This document shows, one piece after another, positions 52,933 through 62,150 of a DNA stretch of 64,000 nt. This DNA comes from Tautonia rosea (lineage in GTDB: Bacteria > Planctomycetota > Planctomycetia > Isosphaerales > Isosphaeraceae), in NCBI RefSeq assembly GCF_012958305.1, contig NZ_JABBYO010000013.1:1-64000 (forward strand), in the 5' to 3' direction. The translations under genes were made by a program, and so were the position numbers. Position 1 is the stretch's first letter; every line of letters starts with the position of its first letter. The notes beneath the pieces were generated by a model. The model worked only from the letters and a program-made list of their open reading frames with translations, had not been told where the DNA came from and did not search any database.

Positions 52933-53547
52933 ATGCCGATCTTGCCCGCTGAACCGGAATTGTTTCCGCCCGACTTGCTCGAGCGACCGATTCCCCCACC
53001 GCCTTCTGATGCGAGCTCCGAGGAGGACGAGGAGGACGACCTACCCCGCTGGTGGTGCTTGCATGCCAAGCCGAGACAGGAAAAAGCGACCGCCCGGTAT
53101 CTCCGAGAGCATCAACTCGCCCATTACCTGCCGCAAGTGGTCAAGGAAAGCCGAACCCCCGCGGGACGCAAGATCCGATCGATTCTCCCGCTCTTTCCCA
53201 GCTACCTGTTTTTCTGGGGCGATCGCCGTCAGCGGCTGGATGTGTTCCGCGGGGGCAAGCTGGTCTCGGTCCTGGAGGTTAAGGACCAGAAGGAACTGCA
53301 CGAGGACCTGAAACAGGTCCACCGAATGCTCTCCTCGGGACTTCCGGTCGTTCCCGAACCGCTGTTTCCGGTCGGCAGTTGGGTTCGGATCACGACCGGA
53401 AAGCTGGCCGGGATGATTGGGAAGGTGGAGAAGCGAGGGAACCGCGACCACTTCATCGCCATCGTTCGGATGCTCGGCAAAGGGGTGTCGATTGAGCTGG
53501 AACCGTGGCAGGTCGAGGCCGTGAAGCCGGAGACGAACGGCTCGTAA
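52933..53547 (+). CDS. NusG/RfaH-like transcription antitermination factor
   Basis: 204 aa. NusG N-terminal (NGN) domain from about 38: RWWCLHAKPRQEKATARYLREHQ, YLPQVVKESRTPAG, LPLFPSYLFFWGD; and a C-terminal KOW domain (PVGSWVRITTGKLAGMIGKVEKRGNR). It is a specialised paralogue (UpxY/RfaH type) that often promotes elongation through polysaccharide operons. The first 37 residues are an acidic Pro/Glu/Asp-rich extension (PPPPSDASSEEDEEDDLPR) not found in housekeeping NusG. It converges with the photolyase gene, so its target operon is elsewhere. Confidence 0.9.
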   Translation: MPILPAEPELFPPDLLERPIPPPPSDASSEEDEEDDLPRWWCLHAKPRQEKATARYLREHQLAHYLPQVVKESRTPAGRKIRSILPLFPSYLFFWGDRRQRLDVFRGGKLVSVLEVKDQKELHEDLKQVHRMLSSGLPVVPEPLFPVGSWVRITTGKLAGMIGKVEKRGNRDHFIAIVRMLGKGVSIELEPWQVEAVKPETNGS

Positions 53548-53572
53548 CGGCTCCCGGGGTCCGGCTTCCGGC

Positions 53573-55132
53573 TCAACGAGGCGATTCCCGACGATCGGAC
53601 TCGTAAGGCTCGAGCGATCGCAGGAAGGCGCTCGCCTGGGCCTGAATTCGGGTCCGTTCCGCATCGTCCACCCGTTTGAGGCCCAGGACGGCCGGGCCGA
53701 GCCGGGGGTTGGCCCGCAGAGTGTCCTCGTGCTCAATCAGGAAATTCCAGTAAAGCGCGTTGAAGGGGCAGGCGTCGGGTCCGACCCGGCGATCGGGACG
53801 GTACGAGCAATCGCCACAGAAGTCGCTCATGCGCTTGATGTAGGAGGCCGAGGCGATGTACGGCTTCGTCGCCGTCAGGCCGTCGTCGGCGTTGAGGCCC
53901 ATGCCGATGACGTTCGGCAGGACAACCCAGTCGTGCGAATCAACATAGAAGGCCAGGAACCAGTCGGCGACCGCCTGAGGGTTGATCCCGGCGAGGGTGG
54001 CGAAGTTGCAGAGGATCATCAGGCGCTCGATGTGGTGCGTGTAGCCCGAGTCGATCAGGCGGCCAATCACGCTGCGCAAACAGGCCATCTCGGTCTGACC
54101 GTCCCAGAAGAATCGTGGGAGCGGCCGGGGGGCGTTCCAGGAGTTGGCTGAGCGCAAGCCTGGCATCTGGCGATGGTACTGCCAGAACATGAACTCGCGC
54201 CAGCCGATCACCTGGCGGATGAACCCCTCGGCCGAGTTCAAGGGAACGCGACCGCCCCGATACTCGGCCTCGACGGCCTGGGCCATCTCCAGGGGATCGA
54301 GCAGACCCAGGTTCATTTGCGGCGAGAGCACCGAGTGAAACAGCACCCCCTCGGAGCGGCTCATGGCGTCCTCGAACGGGCCGAACGACTCCAGACGATG
54401 CTGCAGAAAGTCGTCGAAGCTCGCCTCGGCCTCGTCGTGGGTCACGGGTAAGGCAAAGCCCTCGACCGATCCGACCCCGAAGCCGGCATCCTCAACCTCC
54501 GTCATCACTTTCCGGGTGATCGCGTCCGGCTCGAACCGGGGGACGGGAGGAATGGTGATCGTTTTCGGCAATCGCCTGCGGTTCTCGGCGTCAAGGTTCC
54601 AACGGCCTGAGGTCGGTTTGCCGTCGCCTTCGATCAGCAGGCCAAAGTGCTTCCGCATGGCCCGGTAGAAGGTTTCCATGACATAGCGCCGGCCCGGCTC
54701 GGGATCGGGAATCGGGTTATACCGACCGACCAGGAACATCGCATTCGGCAAGACCTCGGCCTCGACCCCCAGATCCCTGGCCATCGTGCCGAGTTGCCAG
54801 ACCCTCGGCACATGATCGGCGGCCGCCATCGTCAGCAGGCGATGGGAACGGTGCTGCTTCAGGTGCCGGGCCAAGCCTTCCCTGGTGGTTTTCGCCTCGA
54901 TCCGATCGACCTCGAACCCTTGCTCCGTCAACTTTTCGGCGAAATGCCGGCCGGCACTCCGATGCAGGACCTGCCGCTTGCGATGAAACGGCAGGCGACG
55001 CTCCCACGCCTGGCTCTCGACCAGAACCACCCGGACGCGATCTTGCCCCCCCTGCTCCACCGCGGTCCGAAGCGCCGGATGGTCCCTCATCAGTTGATCG
55101 CCCAGGATCCAGACACTCACCCGATCCACCAT
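53573..55132 (-). CDS. iron-sulfur bacterial cryptochrome/photolyase (FeS-BCP, PhrB type)
   Basis: 519 aa, flavin DNA photolyase of the FeS-BCP group, which repairs (6-4) photoproducts. Four cysteines, Cys351 (EMACLRS), Cys439 and Cys442 (DFCGDCSY) and Cys455 (DACPFN), are one residue off the cluster ligands known in Agrobacterium PhrB (350, 438, 441, 454), and the His pair in YTHHIERLM is kept. The N-terminal antenna-domain segment is VSVWILGDQLMRDHPAL. FAD-site motifs RQVIGWREFMFWQYH and WFLAFYVDSHDWVVLPNV are present. Length is normal. The start at 55132 follows the family; it ends 26 bp from the convergent NusG-like gene. Confidence 0.93.
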   Translation of the reverse strand: MVDRVSVWILGDQLMRDHPALRTAVEQGGQDRVRVVLVESQAWERRLPFHRKRQVLHRSAGRHFAEKLTEQGFEVDRIEAKTTREGLARHLKQHRSHRLLTMAAADHVPRVWQLGTMARDLGVEAEVLPNAMFLVGRYNPIPDPEPGRRYVMETFYRAMRKHFGLLIEGDGKPTSGRWNLDAENRRRLPKTITIPPVPRFEPDAITRKVMTEVEDAGFGVGSVEGFALPVTHDEAEASFDDFLQHRLESFGPFEDAMSRSEGVLFHSVLSPQMNLGLLDPLEMAQAVEAEYRGGRVPLNSAEGFIRQVIGWREFMFWQYHRQMPGLRSANSWNAPRPLPRFFWDGQTEMACLRSVIGRLIDSGYTHHIERLMILCNFATLAGINPQAVADWFLAFYVDSHDWVVLPNVIGMGLNADDGLTATKPYIASASYIKRMSDFCGDCSYRPDRRVGPDACPFNALYWNFLIEHEDTLRANPRLGPAVLGLKRVDDAERTRIQAQASAFLRSLEPYESDRRESPR

Positions 55133-55724
55133 GGTGGGGACACTCCCGGACGATCGTGATCTTGCTTGCGGTCCTGGCCCTCCCTCCGGCGTGCAGGGCC
55201 ACCTTCGGCTGGTTTTAGACCGCGAGAGCCCCTCCGCCCACCCGGTTCACCCGCCCCCTTTTGCCCCGATCCGGGAACCGCATGCCACCGCGACGGCCGT
55301 TCCCAGGGTCGTGACTGGTCCGTTCTCCCGGGCAGAACAGAAAATCGCCCCCGGTGCATGTCCCGAGGAGGCGCATTTGTCCCGCAATTTGTCCCGCGCG
55401 GTCTCCAAGACCGAGGTGACGCCCCGTGTCTGCCCCCGGCCACGCCCCGCAACCCGCGGATTTTCCGCCGATTTCGTGGGACACTCACACGAGTCTGGGC
55501 GGGGGCCGATCGCTCCCCTGGTGGTGCGGTGCCCGTCGATCCGACGACGATCGCTGCCCCACGAGCAGGCTGATCACCCGGCGGGGAAATGCTCTATCCG
55601 CCCGAAAGCCCCCTGTTTCATGCGCAAAACCCGCGTGATGGCACGTTCCGTCGAGGTGTACTCGCGTGCAGATTCGATTGAGGAGAGGGAGGGCTCCACC
55701 GGATGAGGTGGTCGTTCCGAGGGA
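55133..55724. other. spacer with tandem TTTGTCCCGC repeats
   Basis: 592 bp without a gene I can support. It contains two adjacent copies of a 12-bp unit, (C/A)ATTTGTCCCGC, at 55374-55385 and 55386-55397, with a related GCATGTCCCG shortly before. Several frames overlap but show no coding character. It includes the promoter region of the photolyase gene at its left end. No tRNA was recognised here. Confidence 0.4.
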
Positions 55725-57161
55725 TCAGGCGATCAAGTCCCGGATGACCGAACCGCCGAACTGCGAGAGTTGCTTGTAGCGACCGGCGTGGAAGTAGGTC
55801 AAGGCGTTGTCGTCGAGGCCAAGAAGGTGCAGTAGGGTGACGTGGAGGTCGCGGATCGGGTGGACGCAATCGACGGCCTCGGCGCCGAGTTCGTCAGTGG
55901 CGCCGACGGTCGCTCCGGGCTTCACCCCGCCGCCGGCGAGCCAGACGGGCATGGCCTGGGCGTTGTGGTCGCGGCCGTAGGCGACGCCCCCTCGGACGCC
56001 GTTGTCGGGGCTGCGGCCGAACTCTCCGCACCAGAGGATGAGCGTCTCGTCAAGCAGGCCGAGCCGCTTCAGGTCGGTAATCAGGGCGGCGATGGGCTGG
56101 TCGACGCCTCGGATCAGGCTTCGGTGGGCGCGGGCGATGTCGTCGTGGCTGTCCCAGGTGCCGTTGTAGAGCTGGACGAACCGCACGCCGCGCTCGACCA
56201 GGCGACGGGCCATCAGGCATTTGCGGCCGAAGTCGTCGGTCTCGGGCCGGCCGACGCCGTAGAGGTCGAGCGTCTTGGGGTCTTCGCCTGAGAGGTCGAG
56301 CAGATCGGGCACCGTCACCTGCATTCGGAAGGCCAGTTCATAGCTGGCGACCCGGGCGGCAAGCTCGTCACGGTCGGCGGGGAAGGCCTGTTGAAGGTGG
56401 GAGCCGTTGAGCGTTGCGAGCAGGTCAAGGTTCGCCCGCTGGTGCTCGGCGGTGATTCCTTCGGGAGGGCTCAGGTCGAGGATCGGCGACCCCTCGGCCC
56501 GGAGCGGGGTCCCTTGATACGCGGCGGGCAGGAAGCCGTTTCCCCAGTTGGCCGGTCCGCCCTGGGGATAGGAAAGTTGCGGCAGGACGACGAACCCGGG
56601 CAGGTCCTGGTTTTCGCTGCCGAGCCCGTAGGTCACCCACGAGCCGACGGCCGGATCGCCGCCAAACCGGTTCCCTGTGTTGATGTGGTAAAGCGCCGTC
56701 GGGTGGTTGACCGACTCGGCCTGAAGCCCCCGGTAGAAGCAGATCTCGTCGGCCACACCGGCCAGGTGCTCCCAGTCGGTCGCCATGTCGGCGCCGCACT
56801 GACCGGCCTTGCGGAACGTGAAGGGGCTCTCGACGTAGTACCGCGTCCCGGAGGACATGGCCGACTGCTCCTCGCCGGATCGGACGAACTCCGAGAGGTG
56901 CAGGTCGTGCAGCTTCGGCTTGGGGTCGAACGTGTCGATGTGGCTCGGCCCGCCTTCCATCAGGAGGACGATGCAGGCCTTTGCCCTCGGCGCATGGTGG
57001 GGGGGCTTCACGGCCAGCGGGGAATCGGTGGACGAAGGCTCTCCGCCCCGGGCGCGGTCGGACGCCAGCAAGGCTGAGAGGGCGACACTTCCCAGGCTCG
57101 CGCCGAGGCCGAAGAGCACGTCGCGACGGGTCGGGGCGATCGCGAAGGGGCGGCGGGGCAT
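55725..57161 (-). CDS. DUF1501 (sulfatase-like fold) exported protein
   Basis: 478 aa. Tat-type N-terminus (TRRDVLFGLGASLGSVALSAL), then the DUF1501 pattern of planctomycetes: CIVLLMEGGPSHIDTFDPKP, FRKAGQCGADMATDWEHLAG, FVQLYNGTWDSHDDI, LILWCGEFGRSPDNG, GRDHNAQAMPVWLAGGGVKPG, LHLLGLDD and a C-terminal LSQFGGSVIRDLI. The fold is alkaline-phosphatase-like; the enzymatic role is not established. It almost always follows a DUF1549/1553 gene, here 26 bp upstream, so the two form one operon. Typical for the phylum. Confidence 0.93.
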   Translation of the reverse strand: MPRRPFAIAPTRRDVLFGLGASLGSVALSALLASDRARGGEPSSTDSPLAVKPPHHAPRAKACIVLLMEGGPSHIDTFDPKPKLHDLHLSEFVRSGEEQSAMSSGTRYYVESPFTFRKAGQCGADMATDWEHLAGVADEICFYRGLQAESVNHPTALYHINTGNRFGGDPAVGSWVTYGLGSENQDLPGFVVLPQLSYPQGGPANWGNGFLPAAYQGTPLRAEGSPILDLSPPEGITAEHQRANLDLLATLNGSHLQQAFPADRDELAARVASYELAFRMQVTVPDLLDLSGEDPKTLDLYGVGRPETDDFGRKCLMARRLVERGVRFVQLYNGTWDSHDDIARAHRSLIRGVDQPIAALITDLKRLGLLDETLILWCGEFGRSPDNGVRGGVAYGRDHNAQAMPVWLAGGGVKPGATVGATDELGAEAVDCVHPIRDLHVTLLHLLGLDDNALTYFHAGRYKQLSQFGGSVIRDLIA

Positions 57162-57187
57162 CGTCCGGTCCTCGGAAAGAAAGCGGC

Positions 57188-59980
57188 TTATTCGACGTAC
57201 AGGAAGGCGTTGGAGTTGAACAGCACCAGGCAGAGGTCGGCCAGGGCCCGGGTCTCGGCATCGACCTCGCTGGGCAGAAGGTCGGGCACGTAGTCGCGGA
57301 CCGACTCCAGCTCCTCGATGAAGGTGAACGGCTCCCCCGTGTTTTCGTCGACGGCCCGTCGGGAGACGGTCGTCGGGATCGGCTTTGGCGAGATCGCGAC
57401 CGAGCGATGGCGATCGGTCATGGCCTGCCAGTGGTCGAGGCTCGCCTGAAGCGCTTCCGTGTCGGGTTCGTTGCCCGTGATCCGCAGGAAGGCGCGTTGG
57501 ACAGCTTGCTCCCGGCTTTCGGTTTCGCTCTGGACGCGGGCCGCGGTCGCCAGCGCCCGATCCATCGACTCGGAGCTATTGAAGAGCGTGAGGGCCTGGG
57601 TGGGGACGGTGGATGAGGACCGGCGTTCGCACGGTTCCTCGGGGCTCGGCTGGTTGAAGACGGTGAGGAACGGGTCGCGCTGACCGCGGACGACCATCGC
57701 GTAGAGGGTCCGGCGGTTGCGATCCTCAGGGAGCGGCGATGGCTGATACGCCGGAGCATAGGTGCCCATGACCTGACGGGGCTGAAGCGCCGCCTCCAGG
57801 TTCATGTCGGGCCGGACGGGGACGCCGCCGAGCGCTGGGTTCAGCTCGCCGGAGGCGGTGAGCATCGCGTCTCGGATCTCCTCGGCCGCCAGGAGCCGAG
57901 GCCGGAATCGGGCGAGGAGGATCCCTTTCGGATCCCTCGCGGCAAGTTCGTCCGGGGCGGGGTGGCGGGTCGATCGGGCATAGGCGTCACTTGTCATGAT
58001 CCGTCGATGCATTGCCTTGATCGACCAGCCGGTCTGGACGAACTCGGAAGCGAGCCAGTCGAGCAATTCGGGGTGGGTCGGCGGATCGCCCTTGGTGCCG
58101 AAGTTATTCGCCGAGGGGACGATTCCCCGGCCGAAATGCCCCTGCCAGATCCGGTTGACCATCACCCGGGCCGTCAGGGGGTTCTCCGGGCGGACCAGCC
58201 AGTCGGCGAAGGCCCGGCGACGGCCGGAGACCGTGTCGGGAATATCGGCGATCAGCGGCGAGGAGGGCGGTCCCTCGATCAAGGGGACGCAACTCAGGGC
58301 CCCCGGCGCAACTGGTTCGGTGGGGGAGAAGACATCGCCCCCGGACAGGATGGCAGTCTGCTCGACGGTGCCTTCGTGCAGGGGGTCGTTGGGCATCGCG
58401 ATCGGCGAGGAGACGTTCTGTCGCGCCCGGGTGGCACCCGAGTAGACCGAGAAGGCAACCGGGCGATACCGATCCAACTCCCATCGGTGCCGTTCCAGGG
58501 ACTTGCGGGCGATCCGCTCCAGGCCGAGGTCCTCGGCGGTCAGGCCGTAGTTCTTGGGGACGACCTGGTCGGCGGGCACGTCCTTCTGAAACTTGACGTT
58601 CCGGGGGGCATAGTCAAGCCCGCGATCGGCGTACCAGGAACGGGCGGCCGCCTCGGCCTTCGCCTGGAGGTCCCGAAGGATCGCCTCGTACCGGGCGATC
58701 CGATCCTCAAGATAGCGCTGGCCGTCGAAGCCGGCCGTGGTGTTCTCGACGGGCAGAAATGGGGCCTCCCGGTCGGCGAACTGGGTGGTGGCGAAGACGG
58801 CCTGGATGGCGTAGTAGTCTCGGGTCGGGATCGGGTCGAACTTGTGGTCGTGGCATCGGGCGCACTGAAGCGGGTGGGCAAGGAAGGCCTGGCCGACGAG
58901 GTCGGTCACGTCGTCGAGGAACTGCTGGCGCGTGACCTTCGCCACACTCATCCCTGTTTGCTCCCAGGGGCCCATCCTCAGGAAGCCGGTGGCGATGAGG
59001 GCCTCGGGGTCGCTCTTGCCCTCGTCCAGCTCATCGCCGGCGACTTGCTCGCGGAGGAACTGATCGAAGGGGGTGTCTTCGTTGAACGATCGGACGACGT
59101 AGTCGCGGTATCGCCAGGCGTTGGGCCGCTCGTAGTCGTTGGCAAATCCAGCGGTGTCGGCATAGCGGACCACGTCGAGCCAGTGGCGGCCCCAGCGCTC
59201 GCCGTAGTGGGGGGAGGCGAGCAGTTCGTCAATCAGAGCGGAGAAGGCTTCCCGGTCCCCCCGGGGATCGTTCACAAAAGCGTCGATTTGATCCGGAGAG
59301 GGCGGCAGGCCGAGTAGGTCGAACGACGCCCGCCGAATCAAGGTGCGACGACTGGCGCGGGGGGCCGGTGTGAGCCCGGCAGCGTCGAGCCTCGCGTTGA
59401 GGAAGGCGTCGATCGGGCTCGATGCGGTGCGGGACTCGGGGACCTCGGGGCGCTGGACGGGGCGATAGGCCCAGAGTGCCTCGGGAGCATAGCGCCGGGT
59501 CGTCCAGTCCTCGGAGAGTCCACCGCGGGTGGGGACGATCACTCCTTCGGCCTCGGCGGCGACGATCGCGGCGATCCGGGCGTCGTCGGGCCAGGGGGCA
59601 CCGGCATTGATCCAATCTCGGATGAACCAGGTCTGCTCCTCGGTCAAGGCGTCATTCTGCTTGGGGGGCATCTCCAGGCCGGGCTCGGTGCGGGTGACGG
59701 CCCAGTAGAGCGGGCTGGCCTCCGCGTCGCCCGGCTCGATCGAGGGCCCTTGGATCTCGCCGCCGTTGAGCAATCCCTCGCGGTGGGACAGGTCGAGGCC
59801 CCCTTCCAGCGCCTCCGGATCGTCGCCGTGGCAGGCGAAACACTTCGCGGCCAGGATCGGCCGGACGTGAAGGGCGAACAGCCGATCCCCCTCTCCCTCG
59901 TCACCCTGCGCGGGCGCGACCAGCATGAGGAGACAGACCAGCAGGGCGGATCCGGCAGGAACAATCGATTGCACGGACAT
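57188..59980 (-). CDS. PSCyt1-DUF1549-DUF1553 exported cytochrome-like protein
   Basis: 930 aa. Signal peptide (ALLVCLLMLVAPAQG), then a planctomycete cytochrome C domain with a single heme motif CFACH (Cys47, Cys50, His51), DUF1549 (about 200-400: RHWLDVVRYADTAGFANDYE, ARCHDHKFDPIPTRDYY) and DUF1553 (about 560-850: TARVMVNRIWQGHFGRGIV, SDAYARSTRHP). These proteins are expanded in planctomycetes; a role in extracytoplasmic redox or polymer breakdown is suggested but unproven. It is the first gene of the operon with DUF1501. Confidence 0.94.
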   Translation of the reverse strand: MSVQSIVPAGSALLVCLLMLVAPAQGDEGEGDRLFALHVRPILAAKCFACHGDDPEALEGGLDLSHREGLLNGGEIQGPSIEPGDAEASPLYWAVTRTEPGLEMPPKQNDALTEEQTWFIRDWINAGAPWPDDARIAAIVAAEAEGVIVPTRGGLSEDWTTRRYAPEALWAYRPVQRPEVPESRTASSPIDAFLNARLDAAGLTPAPRASRRTLIRRASFDLLGLPPSPDQIDAFVNDPRGDREAFSALIDELLASPHYGERWGRHWLDVVRYADTAGFANDYERPNAWRYRDYVVRSFNEDTPFDQFLREQVAGDELDEGKSDPEALIATGFLRMGPWEQTGMSVAKVTRQQFLDDVTDLVGQAFLAHPLQCARCHDHKFDPIPTRDYYAIQAVFATTQFADREAPFLPVENTTAGFDGQRYLEDRIARYEAILRDLQAKAEAAARSWYADRGLDYAPRNVKFQKDVPADQVVPKNYGLTAEDLGLERIARKSLERHRWELDRYRPVAFSVYSGATRARQNVSSPIAMPNDPLHEGTVEQTAILSGGDVFSPTEPVAPGALSCVPLIEGPPSSPLIADIPDTVSGRRRAFADWLVRPENPLTARVMVNRIWQGHFGRGIVPSANNFGTKGDPPTHPELLDWLASEFVQTGWSIKAMHRRIMTSDAYARSTRHPAPDELAARDPKGILLARFRPRLLAAEEIRDAMLTASGELNPALGGVPVRPDMNLEAALQPRQVMGTYAPAYQPSPLPEDRNRRTLYAMVVRGQRDPFLTVFNQPSPEEPCERRSSSTVPTQALTLFNSSESMDRALATAARVQSETESREQAVQRAFLRITGNEPDTEALQASLDHWQAMTDRHRSVAISPKPIPTTVSRRAVDENTGEPFTFIEELESVRDYVPDLLPSEVDAETRALADLCLVLFNSNAFLYVE

Positions 59981-60149
59981 GGAGAATGCCTCCGAGGACC
60001 GAGAGGCAGGCGTGGCGTCTTGACCATTGCTTCTCCATCCTATCCGATGGCGTGGGGTGGGGTCATCCGACCTGCGGGGGAGCCTGGTGAGCAGCGCGCA
60101 ACGACTTTGTTCGAGAGCCGGGGCTTGCGTGACGTTTCAGGAGGGAAGC

Positions 60150-61478
60150 TCATGCTTTCACAATCCGGTCCCGGTGTTCGGTGACCCCGCGCGTGGCGTT
60201 TCGGGTATCGATGATCAAAGGAGCGTGCGCCACGATCCAGGGCCAGTCGTAGGCCGAGTGATCGGTGACAATCAGGACACAGTCGCGGGAGGCGAGGAAC
60301 TCGGGGGTCAATTCCTGGCTCTCCATGCGAAGGTTGGGATACTTCCGCATCGAGGGTAGGACGGGGATGTGGGGGTCGTGGTAGCTGACGTCGGCCCCGC
60401 GTGCGAGCAGGAGTTCCATCAACTCGAAGCCGGGCGACTCGCGCGGGTCGTCGACATCCTTCTTGTAGGCCATCCCGAGCAGGGTAATCCGGCTCCCTTT
60501 AACCGGCTTGCCCCGATCGTTCAGGGCGTCGGCGACCTTGTGCACGACGTACTCGGGCATCGAGGTGTTGATTTCACCGGCCAGTTCGATGAACCGCGTG
60601 CTCATGCCAAAGCGACGGGCCACCCAGCTGAGGTAAAAGGGGTCGATGGGAATGCAGTGCCCCCCAAGCCCTGGCCCCGGGTAGAACGCCTGGAAGCCGA
60701 AGGGCTTGGTCTTCGCCGCGTCGATCACCTCCCAAACGTCGATGCCCATGCGGTCGTAGAGGATCTTCAGCTCGTTGACCAGGGCGATGTTGACGGCGCG
60801 ATAGGTGTTCTCCAGGATCTTGCACGCCTCGGCCACCTCGGCGGAGGAGACGGCGACGACCTTGACGACGATCTGCTCGTAGAAGGCCGCGGCCAGCTCG
60901 GTGCTGATCGGGTCGAGGCCGCCGACGACCTTGGGGATCGTCGGGGCGGAGAAATCCGGGTTCCCTGGGTCCTCGCGTTCGGGGCTGAAGGCGAGGAAGA
61001 AATCCTCTCCGGCGAGCAGGCCGCTGGACTCCAGGATCGGCTGGACGACGTCTCGGGTCGTGCCAGGGTAGGTCGTGCTTTCGAGCACGACCAGCTGGCC
61101 CGGCCGCAAGGTCGCCGCGATGGCCCGCGCGGTGTTCGTCACGAACGAGAGGTCGGGCTCCCGGGTCTCACCCAGGGGGGTGGGCACGCAGATGAGCACG
61201 ACGTCGGCCTCGCCCAGCCGGCCCAGGTCGCTGGTCGGCTCGAAGCCCGACGCGATCATGGCCCGGACCGCCTCGGGACCGATGTGGCCGATGTAGCTCT
61301 GGCCGTTGCGCAGAAGCTGGACCTTGCGCGGGTCGGTATCAAAGCCGAGCACCGGGAACCCCCTGGTCGCACAGGCCCGCGCTAGCGGCAAGCCCACGTA
61401 CCCGAGGCCGATAATCCCGACACGGGCTGAGCCCTGCTGGATCTGCTTGAGGAACGTGTCTCGATGAGCGTTCAACAT
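60150..61478 (-). CDS. UDP-sugar 6-dehydrogenase (nucleotide-sugar dehydrogenase)
   Basis: 442 aa, NAD-dependent four-electron oxidation of a UDP-sugar (UDP-glucose, UDP-GlcNAc or UDP-ManNAc) to the uronate. The Rossmann motif is VGIIGLGYVGLPLA. The catalytic Cys275 is in PGPGLGGHCIPIDPFY. The central segment CKILENTYRAVNIALVNELK and the C-terminal domain (LLGMAYKKDVDDPRESP) are typical of the WbpA/VipA/TviB branch, rather than UGDH proper, so a 2-acetamido sugar is the better guess. It would feed surface-polysaccharide synthesis. It stands alone, with a divergent PEP-CTERM protein. Confidence 0.92.
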   Translation of the reverse strand: MLNAHRDTFLKQIQQGSARVGIIGLGYVGLPLARACATRGFPVLGFDTDPRKVQLLRNGQSYIGHIGPEAVRAMIASGFEPTSDLGRLGEADVVLICVPTPLGETREPDLSFVTNTARAIAATLRPGQLVVLESTTYPGTTRDVVQPILESSGLLAGEDFFLAFSPEREDPGNPDFSAPTIPKVVGGLDPISTELAAAFYEQIVVKVVAVSSAEVAEACKILENTYRAVNIALVNELKILYDRMGIDVWEVIDAAKTKPFGFQAFYPGPGLGGHCIPIDPFYLSWVARRFGMSTRFIELAGEINTSMPEYVVHKVADALNDRGKPVKGSRITLLGMAYKKDVDDPRESPGFELMELLLARGADVSYHDPHIPVLPSMRKYPNLRMESQELTPEFLASRDCVLIVTDHSAYDWPWIVAHAPLIIDTRNATRGVTEHRDRIVKA

Positions 61479-62150
61479 GGATCACAGGTCCGTGACCGTT
61501 GGGAATCCGTACCCTGCACACTTAGCTTATCTTACAAGGACCGCCAGGTAGGATGTGACACGCTGTTCGCATCCCAGGCACTTCTCTCTTGAGTTGGGAC
61601 GGGATGGTCGAGCACCTGGTCCACGGAGACCGCTGCGTCGCGGAACTGGTCCTTCTCGATCCCCGGCCTGGGACATGACCGGCGATTGACTGCCTGCTTG
61701 GGCCGAGGTCACCACCTGAAGGCTGGTAACCCGCCATCATGGGCTGTCTTAATAAGATGATAGTGTCCGTGTTTCGGCGTTGTTTGACACAAGTCAAGAA
61801 ATTACAAATGATAGGGAAGATTTTGCTTGGCGCGCAGTGGATGCGAATGTGAGGATGAGTCAGGATCGGTTCTGTGTGTGACCTTGATTCGTAGCGTGTG
61901 CTGACGTCTGGGATTTCAAGGAAGCAGGCGGGATCGATTGATGTGTTTTTTCGTCCGAAAGAGCGGATCAGGTTCGATTGAGTTAGCAATCAATCTCAGC
62001 GTTGGAGCACGGCCCATCGCCACACATCCAGGGTGATATGTGATTCGGGAGTTCGATGCCGTTGTGATTCTGGGCCTCGTACCGGGACCGGCATGCAAAG
62101 AATTGAGGGCCGAGTACCCGACACGGCCCAGTATTGGTGGAGTCCAAGTC
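61479..62150. other. spacer between dehydrogenase and PEP-CTERM genes
   Basis: 672 bp, notably AT-richer than average between about 61730 and 62000. No gene can be supported; small open frames on both strands lack coding character. It must hold the promoters of the two divergent genes. Confidence 0.5.
61784..61814 (+). promoter_or_regulatory. candidate promoter for the PEP-CTERM gene
   Basis: TTGACA at 61784-61789, an exact -35 consensus, is followed after 17-19 bp by AATGAT/TGATAG (61807-61814) as a weak -10. It lies in the AT-rich part of the spacer about 340 bp upstream of the PEP-CTERM start. Only sequence similarity supports it. Confidence 0.25.

Noticed and set aside
55133-55724. tRNA-like or attachment-site sequence in the spacer
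   Set aside because: No T-loop consensus and no cloverleaf could be drawn; only two short tandem repeats remain.
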